This document shows, piece by piece, positions 43,245 to 55,790 of a stretch of DNA of 64,000 bases; the first letter of the stretch is position 1; every line of letters starts with the position of its first letter. A model generated the notes under the pieces. The model was not told where the DNA came from. It was given only the letters and a program-made list of their open reading frames with translations, and made no database searches. The position numbers were made by a program, and so were the translations under genes. This stretch comes from Selaginella tamariscina (taxonomy: Eukaryota; Streptophyta; Lycopodiopsida; Selaginellales; Selaginellaceae), in assembly GCA_003024785.1 (NCBI GenBank), contig PUQB01000130.1, positions 116,510 through 180,509 of the forward strand. Reading direction: 5' to 3'.

Positions 43245-44320
43245 TAAAATAAATTGTTAAAAATCCCAACTTAGATTTGGTTGAATTTGTAAGTGCACTC
43301 TTTTTGTCATGTTCAAGTTCTTATAATAGTTAATCAATTGGAACCATTCGAAAAAACAAGTGATCGAGTTTCATGTGATATAAAGTTTAAAGTGAAATTG
43401 TTATTGAAGCTCAGTGTGGAAGGGCGATGAAGTTGAGATTGAAGTTCGATGCATGAAACTTGATGAAGTTCAAGGCAATCGAGACGATTGAAATTGAAAT
43501 AAAATTTGAAACGGATCTTGCAATTGAAGTTGCTTCATCCACTTCTCCCTTAACTCTCCCTCATAAGGTTCAGACTCAAGTGTGTGTGTGAGAGAAAGAA
43601 ATAATAAAAATTAGTTTTTTCCATTTTTCTTTCTATTTTTACGTTTTTCTCATTTTTTTCTCTTAAAATCGTTTTTTCCTTTATAAAATTTATTTTTTGA
43701 TTAAATTTCAACAATGTTTTTACGTTTTTATCTTTTTTTCTCTTAAAATTGTTTTTTCTTTTTCAAAATCGATTTTTTTTTCTTGCATTATAACCATTTT
43801 ATTATAAAATCGATTTTTTCTCTTAAAAATCAATTTTTTAAAATTTTTTTCTAATTAAATCATTTTTTTCTCATAACATTGATTTTTAACTTGCATTTTT
43901 TAAATTGTTTTTATAATAAAACATTGTTTTTACATAAAAGTCAATTTTTTTCTTTTTTTCTCATAAAATCATCTTTTTTTCATAAAATTAATTTTATGTT
44001 TGCATTTTAATAATTGTTTAACACTGTTTTTACATAAAAATCATTTTTTTTCAACTTATTTTTGTGATAAAACACTTTATTTTGATTTTCCCTCGTAAAA
44101 ACAGTAAAAAAAATTATTAATAAATAAATTATTTTGCAAATTTGCAAGCGGCTATTATTTATATAAGTGTAAAAATCGTGATTAATAGAATCTTTAAAGT
44201 TATATACATTAAAAACGGTAGTCACTGAAGCGGCTTACATTCATGGTACATTCATCAAAGATGCTGCACTCTCACTTAAGGTACTCACAAACAAGATTGT
44301 AAAGAGTTGCAATCTGTTAA
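43245..44320. repeat. Dispersed repeat with T-rich satellite core (copy 1)
   Basis: The left edge (43245-43340, CAACTTAGATTTGGTTGAAT...) is the reverse complement of 63575-63690. A block of GATGAAGTTGAGATTGAAG-type repeats follows at 43410-43530. Then come T-rich satellite units (43610-44090, TAAAATCGTTTTTTC and similar), and a tail (44260-44320, CACTTAAGGTACTCACAAAC...GTTGCAATCTGTT) that also occurs at about 61840-61900. It looks like one family of large dispersed element; no protein can be read. Confidence 0.7.
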
Positions 44321-45637
44321 AAAATTCATGTATTTTTTTATATGCATTTAAATATATATTTTATAAATAATATTTTATGTATATATATGAATAATAATCA
44401 TCATATAAGTAAAATATTATCTTAAATTATTATTTTTAACAAAAAAATTTCAATTGACAACATTTTATAACTTCAAAACTAAATCAATGACATTTGAATT
44501 AAAGTAACAAATAAATAATAATGACATAATAATCGAATACTAAAATATGTATGTTATTCATTAATAATTAAGAGGAATTTATTTTATTTTGTAAGGCCAT
44601 TAAATTTAAGTATTTTAATATTTGTTTTCATTAGAATCTTTATTTTTTATCAATTTCCAAGAAAAGTTTATATAATTCTTGTTTTTTAACATTATTATTT
44701 AATTAATTTTTTATAATTTTAATAATTCTCAATCATATGCAAAGTTATATTATACTTAAATTTTTTAAAATGCATAAAGATAAATTACATGTTTATAGTT
44801 TTTAAAATTAACAAGTCTTTGTATATATTAAATTAAAATTGTTATAAGTTTTTTGTCTTTTAATTTATTTTAAATGAAAAATAAATATTAAAATGATACT
44901 TATAAAATTAAAATGAAAAGAAAATCTAAATTTAATAATAAAATAAATTTAATACAATCGTTTAACTTTCGCATTACTTATATAAATATCAAAAACACAT
45001 TGCACTTTTAATTTTTATTTTAAACCATTTCTTAAAATAAACATCTCCTTTTTACTTATATAAATTTATATAATAACATTTAAGATTTTAAATTTTAAAT
45101 TTGACTTTAAAATTGTTTAATTATATTTTACTGAGTAAATTTTCTTTTAATTAAGACAAAATCAATATATATAAAAGACTAACAGTATGGTCACCCGCTT
45201 TTTTTAAAATAATACTTAATAGAGAGGACTTGAATTATATTTTAATCTTAAACTTTATTTAAAAAATTTAATGATGATAAGATAGATTATATTTTATTTC
45301 ATCTTAAAATTTTATCAAAAATAAAATAATATTAAGAATTTTTCTATATTAAATATTACTTAATTGAAATACTTAAGTTTTATGGGATCTATGATATAAA
45401 TTATCTAAATGAAATCAAAACTTCACCATTTCATTTAATATGAATGTACTTTACAAGTATAATATTTTTAAAACATATAATATGGTGTAAAATAAAAATA
45501 TGCTTTATATATATAATACACCATATGAAATTAAACTATATTTGAAATATACAGATAATTTCAGCGTGCTTGTATTAATTTCTCTTTTTTATTTTCTTAA
45601 AATTATTATATAAATAATTGAGTTTAACATAAACTCT
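44321..45637. other. AT-rich intergenic DNA
   Basis: Very AT-rich. Downstream (3') side of the PTH2 gene. No feature recognised. Confidence 0.5.
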
Positions 45638-46000
45638 TTATAACAATCTTAATTGTCTTGTCACCGAATCAATAACAGACTTAGGCCCTGAAAATTAAAA
45701 AAAAAATGGATTAATTGATAAATGCTAGAAAAATAACATATATTTAAGAACATTTATATATACTAATTTGTATATATAGGTGAAATGCATTAACCTTGAA
45801 AGTTTTTTTCATTTATATCCTATAAATACATATAAAAGTATTAAAATAAATAATTTAATTAATTATAATTAAGGGAAGGGGCTATATAACAGAACCTACC
45901 CCCACACACACACACACAAACTATTGTTTACCTGGACCGACTACCAATACAGTCTTTGAGCCTGCTGCAACCTGTTTAATTAATTTAAGCCAAAATTACG

Positions 46001-46032
<32 letters not shown>

Positions 46033-46923
46033 CCTGGGTGCGACCAGCATCAGCAATTGTGTAAGTTGGAAGGCCAGCTCTCTCCGCTTTAGTCTTTAAA
46101 TCATCCCTATAACGGTTCTGTTAGTTCATTATTACAATGCATGGTTTTATATGAAGATTAAAGTTTATAATGTAATAAATAAAAGATTAATTAAATCTCA
46201 CATTTCACGCTCATTACGGCAGCTAACAACGATCTTTGGTTGGCCACACGATTCCCATTTGCTAAGGAGTGAGCGATTGCTGAGCTCTTGCATAAAAACA
46301 ATCATTAGTACACACAAACAACCCCCCCCTCTCTATATATATAACTCATATGTATGTTTGTCCCTATATCTCTCTATATATATAGTCAAGTACCTTCTCA
46401 TAAGATCGCTGTACATACCAACAGCAGCATCTGCAAGCATACAATAATAAAAAATAAATTTAAAGTTTGATTAACTGATAGTAATTGAAAAGATTTACAT
46501 ACTAAGAAATATAATAAAAATCAAGTTCATTACTAAATATTTAAAATACAAAAGGAGAAAAACTAAAACTTACGTGCACATTGGGAAGCAATCTTTCCTC
46601 CTCCCATTTTCAAATCCATTCGTACAACAAATACCTACAATACAACATACATATACACACACACACACATAGAGAGATTATGAACTGACACACACGTACC
46701 ATTTTGAGCTCGCCATTAGATTCTGGGATGGTACTCGAGGGAGCATTATTTCGTCTTCCTGTGGAACGAGGACGGGAGGAAAATATACTCTTTGCTGCTT
46801 CTTTCGGAAGCTCGGTAAATAATCCCAATGTAAATCCCAGAATTAATCCTGGTAAGAAATATGACAGCTTAAGAGCTATTGCCATCCATGTCTCCCTTTT
46901 CACATCTGCCTGTACAAAAACAT

Positions 46924-47012
<89 letters not shown>

Positions 47013-47331
47013 GTGTGTGTGTGTGTGATTTAATCCACTGACGTACATGTTATATAGATTTATACACTCATATCACCCAGATAACATGTTCATGGGTACA
47101 CACACACGTGTGTGTGTGTATATAGAAAGAGAAAGATAAACCATATATAGATATACTTAAAACAGAACATTTATAGTAAATCAGAATAACAAATGATGAG
47201 TATAACACAGATTATATAGATGAACTAACAGAATAAATGAAAATAGTTTCTTCAAATCTCACCTGGCGATTAGCAGGTGTGATCTTCTGCGGCCTTTGAC
47301 CGCGCCAATCCTCGCGCCTCACCCTTAACAT
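45638..47331 (-). CDS. PTH2: Peptidyl-tRNA hydrolase 2 (PTH2 family), membrane-anchored
   Basis: Eight exons: 47331-47263, 46909-46700, 46634-46574, 46430-46394, 46279-46202, 46106-46034, 45971-45932 and 45687-45638; 205 aa, all phases fit and no frame break. PTH2 frees tRNA from peptidyl-tRNA that drops off ribosomes. The N-terminus is basic; a membrane segment LKLSYFLPGLILGFTLGLF (about residues 34-52) and a linker follow. The catalytic domain is complete: KMVFVVRMDLKMGGGKIASQ (active-site Lys), CAHAAVGMY (His), SLLSKWESCGQPKIVVSC, TYTIADAGRTQVAAGSKTVL (Asp) and VGPGPKSVIDSVTRQLRLL. The N-terminal anchor is usual for eukaryotic PTH2, which sits on mitochondria or other membranes. The exon-5 acceptor was chosen at 46279 because it alone keeps frame into NRSLLSKW. 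Confidence 0.95.
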
Positions 47332-47579
47332 TGCCACAAGATAAGGGCATTCATCCACACAGTTCAATTTAGGGTTCTTCGCCCTTAATTGCCCATATTC
47401 TTAAGGGCGCATATTTTAATGCATATTCAAGAATCTAACCAGTATATTCCTTGCATACACACATACAACCATATTCAGAGTACATTTGTTAGATTTTCTA
47501 AAACTATTAATTAAATGCAAATTAATATAACACCCAAAATATATTGTGATAATCACAACTCTCTCTCTCCTCTTCTCTC

Positions 47580-47610
<31 letters not shown>

Positions 47611-49084
47611 CACACATGCACATGTTATTTTCAATAATTAACACAATTATAACATTATTAAGTGAGTGTGAGTGAGTCTATCACTTATTAAAAGAGAGTT
47701 GGATCTTTATTATCAACGGCTATAAAGAGTTTAATTATCAACCTTCAAGTCAAAATTCAATATTTGAATGTTTAACAGGATCGGTGGTAATAAACTGTAT
47801 TAATAGGTCTATAAACTAAAGCTAACCCTGTCATATAACCTTTGATAAATAAATATAAATATACACATACACATAGATAATATATATGTGTGTGTGTATG
47901 TGTGTGTATGCATGTAACTTCACTTATATACATTACTTCTATTTTTTTAATCTATGTTTATTGAATTGAGTTGATGAGTTAACAATGACTTAAATTCTGA
48001 TAAACAATAACATATTGATTATTAATATCAACTTTAGTCAATATCTGATTAACACTGTTAATAAACATTGATGTGTTAACTTGGTCAACTCAATAAATAA
48101 TTAATTTTGTGTTTAAATGAATTTAGTTAAGTATGTTTTCAAGTTAATTATAAATTAATTACTGTATGAATACTAAAAGTCTGTACTTTAGAGTTTATAT
48201 TAACTTTCATTTGAATTTAGATGTTGAATAAAGTTGACTTTTGATGATTCATATTGACTCCCAACCTCAACTGAATAATTAATTGATTTATATTTATAAT
48301 AGTCGATATCGAAATATTTTATAGTATAAAAATGCATAGCTTTTGTATTGAACCCTGAAAAAAAAACAATACCACCCCAGATGGCCAATCTGGGCCGTTA
48401 AATATGCTGGTTGGACGGTCCAGATTAGCCACGTGGCCTTGGAACAGGTTTACGTAAAACTTTAGATTTTTCAAATAATTAAAATTGAAAAAAAAAAAAA
48501 ATGTTTGATGCACGAGAGAACGTGATCATACTGTTATAATATAATAGTTTATTATCAGATTATATTTATGTCCCTGCAGTGGAGACATAATATTAATTAT
48601 AATATTTACTTAAATATATCATCAATTTCTATATAGGAAATCTGATATGCACATGCAACAATTATTTACCAAATGTTTCCTGACACGGAACAAAGAGCGA
48701 ATATATAAGGCATGCCAAAACATACATGTTAGATTAAGACTTTGTAATAATTTAATATATAAAATATTTAATAAAACATTATGCGTGAGTACATTGTATA
48801 ATACATGTGCATAATACTGTAACATAACGTGCCTTAGCCATCATTTTAACAGTTTCGTTATTTTCAGTTATGTCAGATCGGACAGATTTTATTGCTTTTG
48901 AATTTCATTTAGTTATGCAGAAGTTTCACACTTTAAGATTATTTAGTTATGCACCATCTTAGTTTGTTTACATTGACCAGTAGTCGCAGACAAACTGATC
49001 TGTTAAACATTAATGTATTACAAGCCAGAAGCTGCTTCACAAGTAAAACACTCACTGGAAGCATTAAAAAATAAATAAAAAAGA
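47332..49084. other. Intergenic DNA with a GC-rich inverted repeat
   Basis: AT-rich overall. A less AT-rich inverted repeat lies at 48383-48398 (GGCCAATCTGGGCCGT) and 48415-48430, matching at 14 of 16 positions, directly followed by a G-box CACGTG (48430-48435). This could be a regulatory site or the remnant of a small transposon. No gene seen. Confidence 0.55.
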
Positions 49085-50980
49085 TCATGCTTTGGCTGCA
49101 TGATTAAGTGAAGATAATCTCCTTGACTGAGCCGCAATTACACCTGTAAACAAATAGATGATCGTTATAGTGCGTGCGCGTGAGTGTGTATACAAATGAG
49201 ATTTACTGCATATCTGTTTGTGTGTATACCTGCAGTGGATTTGAAAACCATCATCCCAATTAGATGATGGTTATAGTGTGTGCGCGTGTGAGTGTGTATA
49301 CACAAGCAAACATGAAAGATTTACTGCATATGTGTATGCGTGTGCATACCTGCAGTGGAAGGGCTTTGACTAATATGGATTTGGAAACCATCATCCCAAT
49401 TAGAACCCATAGAATCCGCAAAGAGTTGCCAAACAAGTGATCCTGCAGCTGCACTACCTTGCCTAGCAGACGTATATACTGTGGAATACAATGTGTTTAG
49501 AAATCTATCCCTCTGGCCAGACACATAACCAGGTAGTTTATCTGATTTGCCAAATTCTGCAAACAACACTGGCTTCTTTATTACGTTTGTTGCGTCTTCT
49601 ATGTGTTCATTGACCCATGCAGATAAGAACTTAAGCTGGTTATCCATTCCTGCCCCTGGTAGCCTGCGTATAGAAGCAGGTGTGTGCGTGTGTGTATACG
49701 ATGTTGTGTGTATATGTGATGTTTACCATAGATCTGGATAACTGTGAACGGTAGTAAAATCAACGGTCTCGATTTGGTTATGTCTTATAAAGTCAGTTCC
49801 AAGTTCATTACACCAGCTTCCGGCGGTTGTTCTTGCACTTCCTTCTTTGTAGAAACCCTCCATTCCCACGTCCACTAAATGGTTGCTGTCTAATGACTTG
49901 ATGTATCCCGACATTTCCCGAATCCAAGCCTAGATACACACCATGAGTATGTATATGTGTATGCAGGTGAAAATACATACATACACACACGCACACATGT
50001 TATATATGTATACATACCTCTAATGTATCCCCAGAAGGATCACTTTGAACTCTTGGCTCATTCATAAGCTCCCAGGAAAAGATAGTGGGATCATCGCGAT
50101 ATGTAACTCCGCTAATCGTGTTTACTCTTGTAATAAGAGTCTGTAATAAACATGTTTATATTAACAAATGTAATAAAGCAAGATATGTACACTTTCAGAT
50201 TTCCGTATGTACAAATCCAAGTCAAATATAAGAATGGCATGTCTTTAGATAATGTATTTATGTTATTAATATTTAAATCAACCAGATTAATCCATGAAGA
50301 CACCTCTGATGAATCTCTATTTTGTTCTTTATATTAACAGATATCTATATTATAGATTATACATCAAAAGAAGATATCCACAGTTATACATCATTATATA
50401 TATATGGCTACCTGAATGTAGTTTTTGAAGTAGGATTTCACAGTTGAATCTGTAAAGAATGCATCTTCAGAACCGCAGTTAACCCCGGCCTGTTTAGCCC
50501 ACTGAACATACTGCTGTTTTCCGCTATAGTTATCACTAAGTGTCATAATAAGCTTCATATTGTGTTTACTGGCCTCGGCCACAACAAAGTCCAGTCCCTG
50601 TATAGTTTAAAACACTAAGAAACCTTAAACACTCTTAAACAAGTCACACACACACATACACACGCGCACGCACGCACCTGGAGAGACTCCTCATTGTAAA
50701 CACCGGGTTTAATCTGAATAGCCTGATAATTTCCATCGTTAAACGCCCATGTTCGAGCAACTGTTAACCCAAGCGAAGAAGCTTGCCTAAGAAAACTACT
50801 GAGATCGTCTCTTGAGTCTAATGCAATCCTTGTTAACCAGTAAGCATTGAAACCATTCACGTAGAAGGGGTGATTATCCAAAACAAACTTAACCCCGCTT
50901 GTTTTCATAAACTCTCCAGAAGAAGAACAACAGATGAGTATACATGAGAAGAGTAGGAAGATAACCAATTTCAAACTCAT
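49085..50980 (-). CDS. MAN: Mannan endo-1,4-beta-mannosidase (GH5_7), secreted
   Basis: Six exons: 50980-50678, 50597-50412, 50140-50028, 49929-49727, 49673-49350 and 49143-49085; 395 aa with no frame break. It hydrolyses beta-1,4-mannan in cell walls and storage mannans. The signal peptide is [20 protein letters not shown]. Then come [53 protein letters not shown], the acid/base Glu in [23 protein letters not shown], and the nucleophile Glu in VLFAEFGKS (family often T-E-F-G-K-S). Near the C-terminus, [19 protein letters not shown] precedes a short last exon ending LNHAAKA. Length and exon order fit plant MAN genes. The loop after LSDNYS lacks the usual D-F-G residues. Intron 5 carries a decayed duplicate of the end of exon 5 (49158-49265). 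Confidence 0.95.
49158..49390. repeat. Tandem duplication across the exon 5/intron 5 border of the mannanase
   Basis: The stretch 49158-49265 repeats 49266-49390: ATGATGGTTATAGTG(T)GTGCGCGTG..., ATTTACTGCATAT, then TACCTGCAGTGGA and ACCATCATCCCAATTAGA. The intronic copy lacks the GGGCTTTGACTAATAT part, so it is a decayed copy of the exon end including its splice donor. Confidence 0.85.
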
Positions 50981-51216
50981 GCTTGGCTTGTTTAACAAAC
51001 AGATTGAGTATATATGTACATATATGGTGTGTGTGTGTGCGCGCGCGTGCGTGTGTGTGTAGATAGTTTTTCTCCTATTGGGCCCCGAAACAACATGGCA
51101 TGTATGTGAAAGTTTTAAACTGCACATGCATAAAAACAGAAGAAAACGCCTGAAAACAAAGACTGTAGATAACTAACGTAGAAGCAAAAGATGAATGCTT
51201 TAAGAAACGGTATACA

Positions 51217-51276
<60 letters not shown>

Positions 51277-52418
51277 TAATTAATTAAAAGAATTTATATA
51301 TATGCATAATCCAAGGGACTTGTCAAACTTATTAATATATTTATGATTTTACTTGGTTCGGTGAAAAAAAATATAAGATTAAGATTGATTAAGACTGGAA
51401 CTACCTCAACTAGGTAATTAATACGACTGGTCAGTTTTTAATTATTAATACTAAATTAAGGTTTTGATTTATTGTTAGGTTAAAGTTCAACGACTGAACG
51501 TGAAAATATTCTTTTTCTAATCTGACTTACGACTTGATCAACTTGTCGTGTATCAGTATGTGTTGCTTTGCATTTACTCTCTGTATATTAATTAAAATTC
51601 ATCTTATTAATTTCTTAATTCTTAAAATGATTTTTCAAACTTCTTTATAATGTACATAAATATTAAATAACTATTAAATAATTAAATAACTGACTATGTT
51701 TAATCAAGTTTTCTTACTGTATAATATAATACTCTAAGAACAATGTCAAACATTAATTAATTAAAAAGAGTGAACTTTATAGAAATACTACATATCTTCT
51801 TCATAGGAATCCTAAAAGGAACGAGGTAAAACCCAAACATATAATATAATAAATTGATTTTATTAAACATTAATTAACATTTAATTATTGAATCAGTTCA
51901 TTAAAATCTAAAGTTCAAGAGTACTTAAAACTTGTTTTTCAAACTTATCACCGAAATTAATATGTATGAGACATGTCAAAGTATGGTTTAATTGCCTTTT
52001 AATAAAGCAGCATTCAAACAAATTAATTTAATCCTTAGTAATGATGTTAGGATTAAAACATCAAGCTAGTATTAAATAGTTAAAGGTGTTCCTCGGGTTT
52101 CACATTACGGAGGTTTGCCTCTTTGGTAAACTATCATTAACAAACTATACTTTTAATTATATTTAATTGATTATTAAAAGCTAAACAAAATTAATATTTC
52201 ATTTAAGTGTGTTAGAAGCCGTTGTTAATACTTGTTAATACAAGTAAATATCTTTGTCTCATGATCAGGAACATACCCCTGTCAAATTCAAATATGCATA
52301 AGACACGTGCATGTATATACGTATACAGACAGATACTAAATGAATACATATTTACACACACATATATCTATTTATTTATTCCCTCTGTACACAGACATAA
52401 ACATGAGAGAGAGACAGA

Positions 52419-52464
<46 letters not shown>

Positions 52465-53659
52465 GTTAAAATATAAAATTAATATATAATATTCAAAATA
52501 CATAGTTCTTTGGTCTCTCATCCAGCAATGAGTTTGTGAAGAAGTGTCCAAATGGTCAACAAACCATACATCTAATACAAACAAAATACTTAATAATATA
52601 AGTTAGTTGATTAAAACAATATAATCAATTTAAAATATCATTAAATAATCAATTAACTAATCAAACATTCTTTTTTAAACTGCAGTTATTTCATACAGTT
52701 CATAATTTGATTTAATTTATTCATAAAGCTAATAATTTATGTATATATCTTAAACTTGTAAAAATGATGCATGAAATAGATAAATCTCGGTGAGTTATTT
52801 AAATATTAAATTATATATTAAAAATTATGTATAATTTTGTTAAATTAAAGTTTTTCTAAAATTTCTTTGTCATTTCATTTAGTAAGAGAGAATTCCTTTA
52901 ATAATTGAAAACTTGTATGCATATTCTTCGAATGAATACAAGGTCATATCAAAAAATAAATAAAAGATGTATTTTATAAACACATAGTTTTTAATCATAT
53001 CAAATTTAATTTATATTAATCTTAATTGATATAACATTTTGTTTTAATTTTATTGAGTAGATTAATCTCTATGTACAAAGAGTTTTAATGTTATAAAATA
53101 TTTCTTAAATTGTTTCGATGCACAGCTACAAATATGCATTATCTAGTATTAATTATAATTATAGGTAAGGATTAAGTAAGATGAGATAATTTTATTAATG
53201 AAGAACAAGTTAACTTTTATACAATCATTTGTGAATGAAAAGGTTAGTGTTTACATTTTTTATGTGCATTTAATATTAATATTATATATATTGTATATGT
53301 GTACGTAATATTGTAATATACGCCGTAGGTGAAAGGTTTATTAACAGAAGAACCTAACTTAGTAACATTTAATTACTCCTAAAGTGAACCAAAGCTGTGT
53401 TTTGATTAAAATGACAACCAAAGAATGGTGTGAGTTAACAAATAAATAATAAATAAAAGTTTTTGTGTAATACATATGATAATAATTAATTATTATAATG
53501 TATAAGCTTATAAACGTATGCATAAATAAAAAGATATAGAACTTATGTTTTGATGGATAAAGTTTAACCTGTTTTATCGTATGAAAAACATAAGTTGTGT
53601 ATTTTTATTTACGGTGTATGTATATATGTTTGTACATTTGTAACAGTTGATTATTAATT
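50981..53659. other. AT-rich intergenic DNA with long TA runs
   Basis: Upstream of the mannanase. It contains a pure TA run of about 50 bases (51222-51272) and another at 52420-52462, with AT-rich sequence elsewhere. No gene recognised. Confidence 0.6.
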
Positions 53660-54930
53660 ATTATACCTTTATATGTATTATACACAAAACTTTTCATCTG
53701 TTGTTTATTCTACTAGTTTTGAGACATATCAACTTTGTTTGTCTGTTATTTACATCTTGGCATGTCACACACCCGTTCTCCATACTCGTACATTTCCAAG
53801 GCATCCTCTTAATATAGTCTTGGTTGCAACCTCCAGGTTCAACCAACTAAATATACGTAGGTGAGTTATGGCTTCTGACACTTGCCCAAAGTTCATAAGT
53901 ATTGCAACATATCATCTGAAGGAATATTAAAAGAACCACTATATTATTTTCATATAATAAACCTTATACACAGAGACGATTGTATCATCGAGTATCCTAA
54001 GTATGGGTTCCGCATTCATGTAATGAACATGAGTATCCCAACTAGCTCATATCGTGACACACTACTGGAGTATCTCAACTAACTCATATTGTATCACTCC
54101 CCCCAAAGCAAAGACTCCTAATTGATGCCACAGCTTGCAAAAAACTGTTTCTCCCAAGGCCTATGAAAATATGAACAAGTTGTTTCATTCAACCATAACA
54201 AACTCACCATCTTGTACTTTCTCACAGATGAAATGATGTTGGATCTCAATATGTTTAGTTTGGGTGTAAAACACTAAGTTCTTTATCATGGCAATGATGC
54301 TCTGATTGTCAGAGAAGAGGGTGTTGGAGAGATTTGCTCCTACTTGAGCTCAGAGCATACGTCGGAGCCATACCACCTCCTTTACACAAGAATTGGCAGC
54401 TACATATTCGACTTTAGCACTATATAAGGCAACGGTCATCTGGCACTTGCTTCCCCACGAAACAGGAGCTCTATTACGGAGACAACACATTCCTATAGTA
54501 AAGTGCTGTGAGTTAAAGTCTCCAACCCAATCAGCATCAGAGTATGCCTAGAGCTTCATCATAGGAGTGGAGCTCCAGTGGTAGGACACACCAAAGGAAA
54601 GTGTTCTACGTAGGTACCTGAGGATCTGTTTGGTAGCAATTGTAGTTGTAGCAACTGAGAAAGTTGGTGGTGAAGGTGATGTCTGGACAAGTCAAATTGG
54701 CAATATACAAGAGGCTTCCTATGAGATATCAGTATTTCATGGGATCTAAAAACGCTTCACCTATCTCGACCTTGAGTTTGCGACTTGTCACCATCGGCAT
54801 TGGAGCGGGATTACATCGTTGTATTCCAAACTCTTTAAGCAGCTTATGAATGTTGTGAGCTTGCATCAACTTGATTGTTCCTCAACATCTATCCCTACTC
54901 ACTTCCATTCCCAAGAGTTTGGATATCTTT
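53660..54930 (-). mobile_element. Fossil Ty1/copia LTR retrotransposon fragment
   Basis: On the minus strand, 54930 to about 54090 keeps the end of the copia polyprotein: the end of reverse transcriptase and the RNase H part, with signatures such as YSDADWVGD and FSDNQSIIAM. The stretch 54090-53660 is non-coding and by position is its 3' end, perhaps part of an LTR. Gag, protease and integrase are absent and no paired LTRs are visible. It is broken, with several interruptions, and appears old. Confidence 0.85.
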
Positions 54931-54954
54931 ATTAAAAATAAATCAAACTTATTT

Positions 54955-55790
54955 GCACATTATAAGGCCATGCACCATCTTGGCGTTGAGAATGATGCAT
55001 AACTCCATAAGGTGCAAATTTAAACCTTTTTAAACATATGCATTAACCTTTTTTGAAAAGGAAATATAATTGAACTTACAACTTTTTAGTGCTATATATT
55101 AATGTTTTTTATTAAAATGAATTAAATTCGCACCTTCTGGAACTCATGTTTTATCTTTTATTAAAAAAGAATCAAACTTACACTTTATGAAGCCATACAT
55201 CATTAGTACTAAGGATGTTACATAGCCCCATAAGGTGTGGATTTGAACCTCTTTGAACACATGCATCAACCTTTTTTAAAAAGAAAATGAACTTACAACT
55301 TTTTAATGTCATATATTAAGTTTTTATTAAAAATAAATTAAAACTCGTATGTTATGAAGTTATGTATCACTTTTTATTAAAAAAGGATTAAACAAACATG
55401 CACCTTATGAGGTCATGCACCATCCTTAGCACGAAGAATGATGCATGGGCCCATAAGGTGCGATCTTTAGAACATTATTTTTTACTAAAAAGAAATCAAA
55501 CTTACACCTTATGAGGCTATGCATCATCCTCGGCCCCAAGAATGATGCATGTCTTATAAGGTGCAAACTTGAACCTCTTTGAGCACATGTACCAACTTTT
55601 ATTTTAAAAAATTAAATTTGTAATGTTTAGTGTCATACATTCACTTTTTATTAAAATAAAATCCAATTTTCATCTTTATATAGCGATGCATCACCTTATA
55701 CTAAAAAATGAAATTGAATTTATACCTTATGAGTCCATACACCATCCTCGACATCAAGGATGGTGCATGGTCCTAAAAAATTATACCCTT
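54955..55790. repeat. Regular array of about 60-nt hairpins, about 220-bp spacing (copy 2)
   Basis: Five units fold on themselves: 54955-55015, 55180-55238, 55400-55461, 55505-55564 and 55721-55778. The clearest is 55400-55461: left arm GCACCTTATGAGGTCATGCA... and right arm ending ...GCCCATAAGGTGC pair at about 23 of 28 positions around a short loop. Start-to-start spacing is 225, 220, 105 and 216 bp. Between hairpins are repeated linkers (TTTGAACCTCTTTGAACACA, AACTTACAACTTTTTA, TTTTTATTAAAAA). A related but degraded array lies at 6340-7460, and linker-type pieces at 56760-56930. No coding content. Confidence 0.85.

Noticed and set aside
54955-55790. Possible CRISPR-like array because of spaced palindromes
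   Set aside because: Spacing is about 220 bp, the linkers are themselves repeated rather than unique, and the context is a plant nuclear genome.
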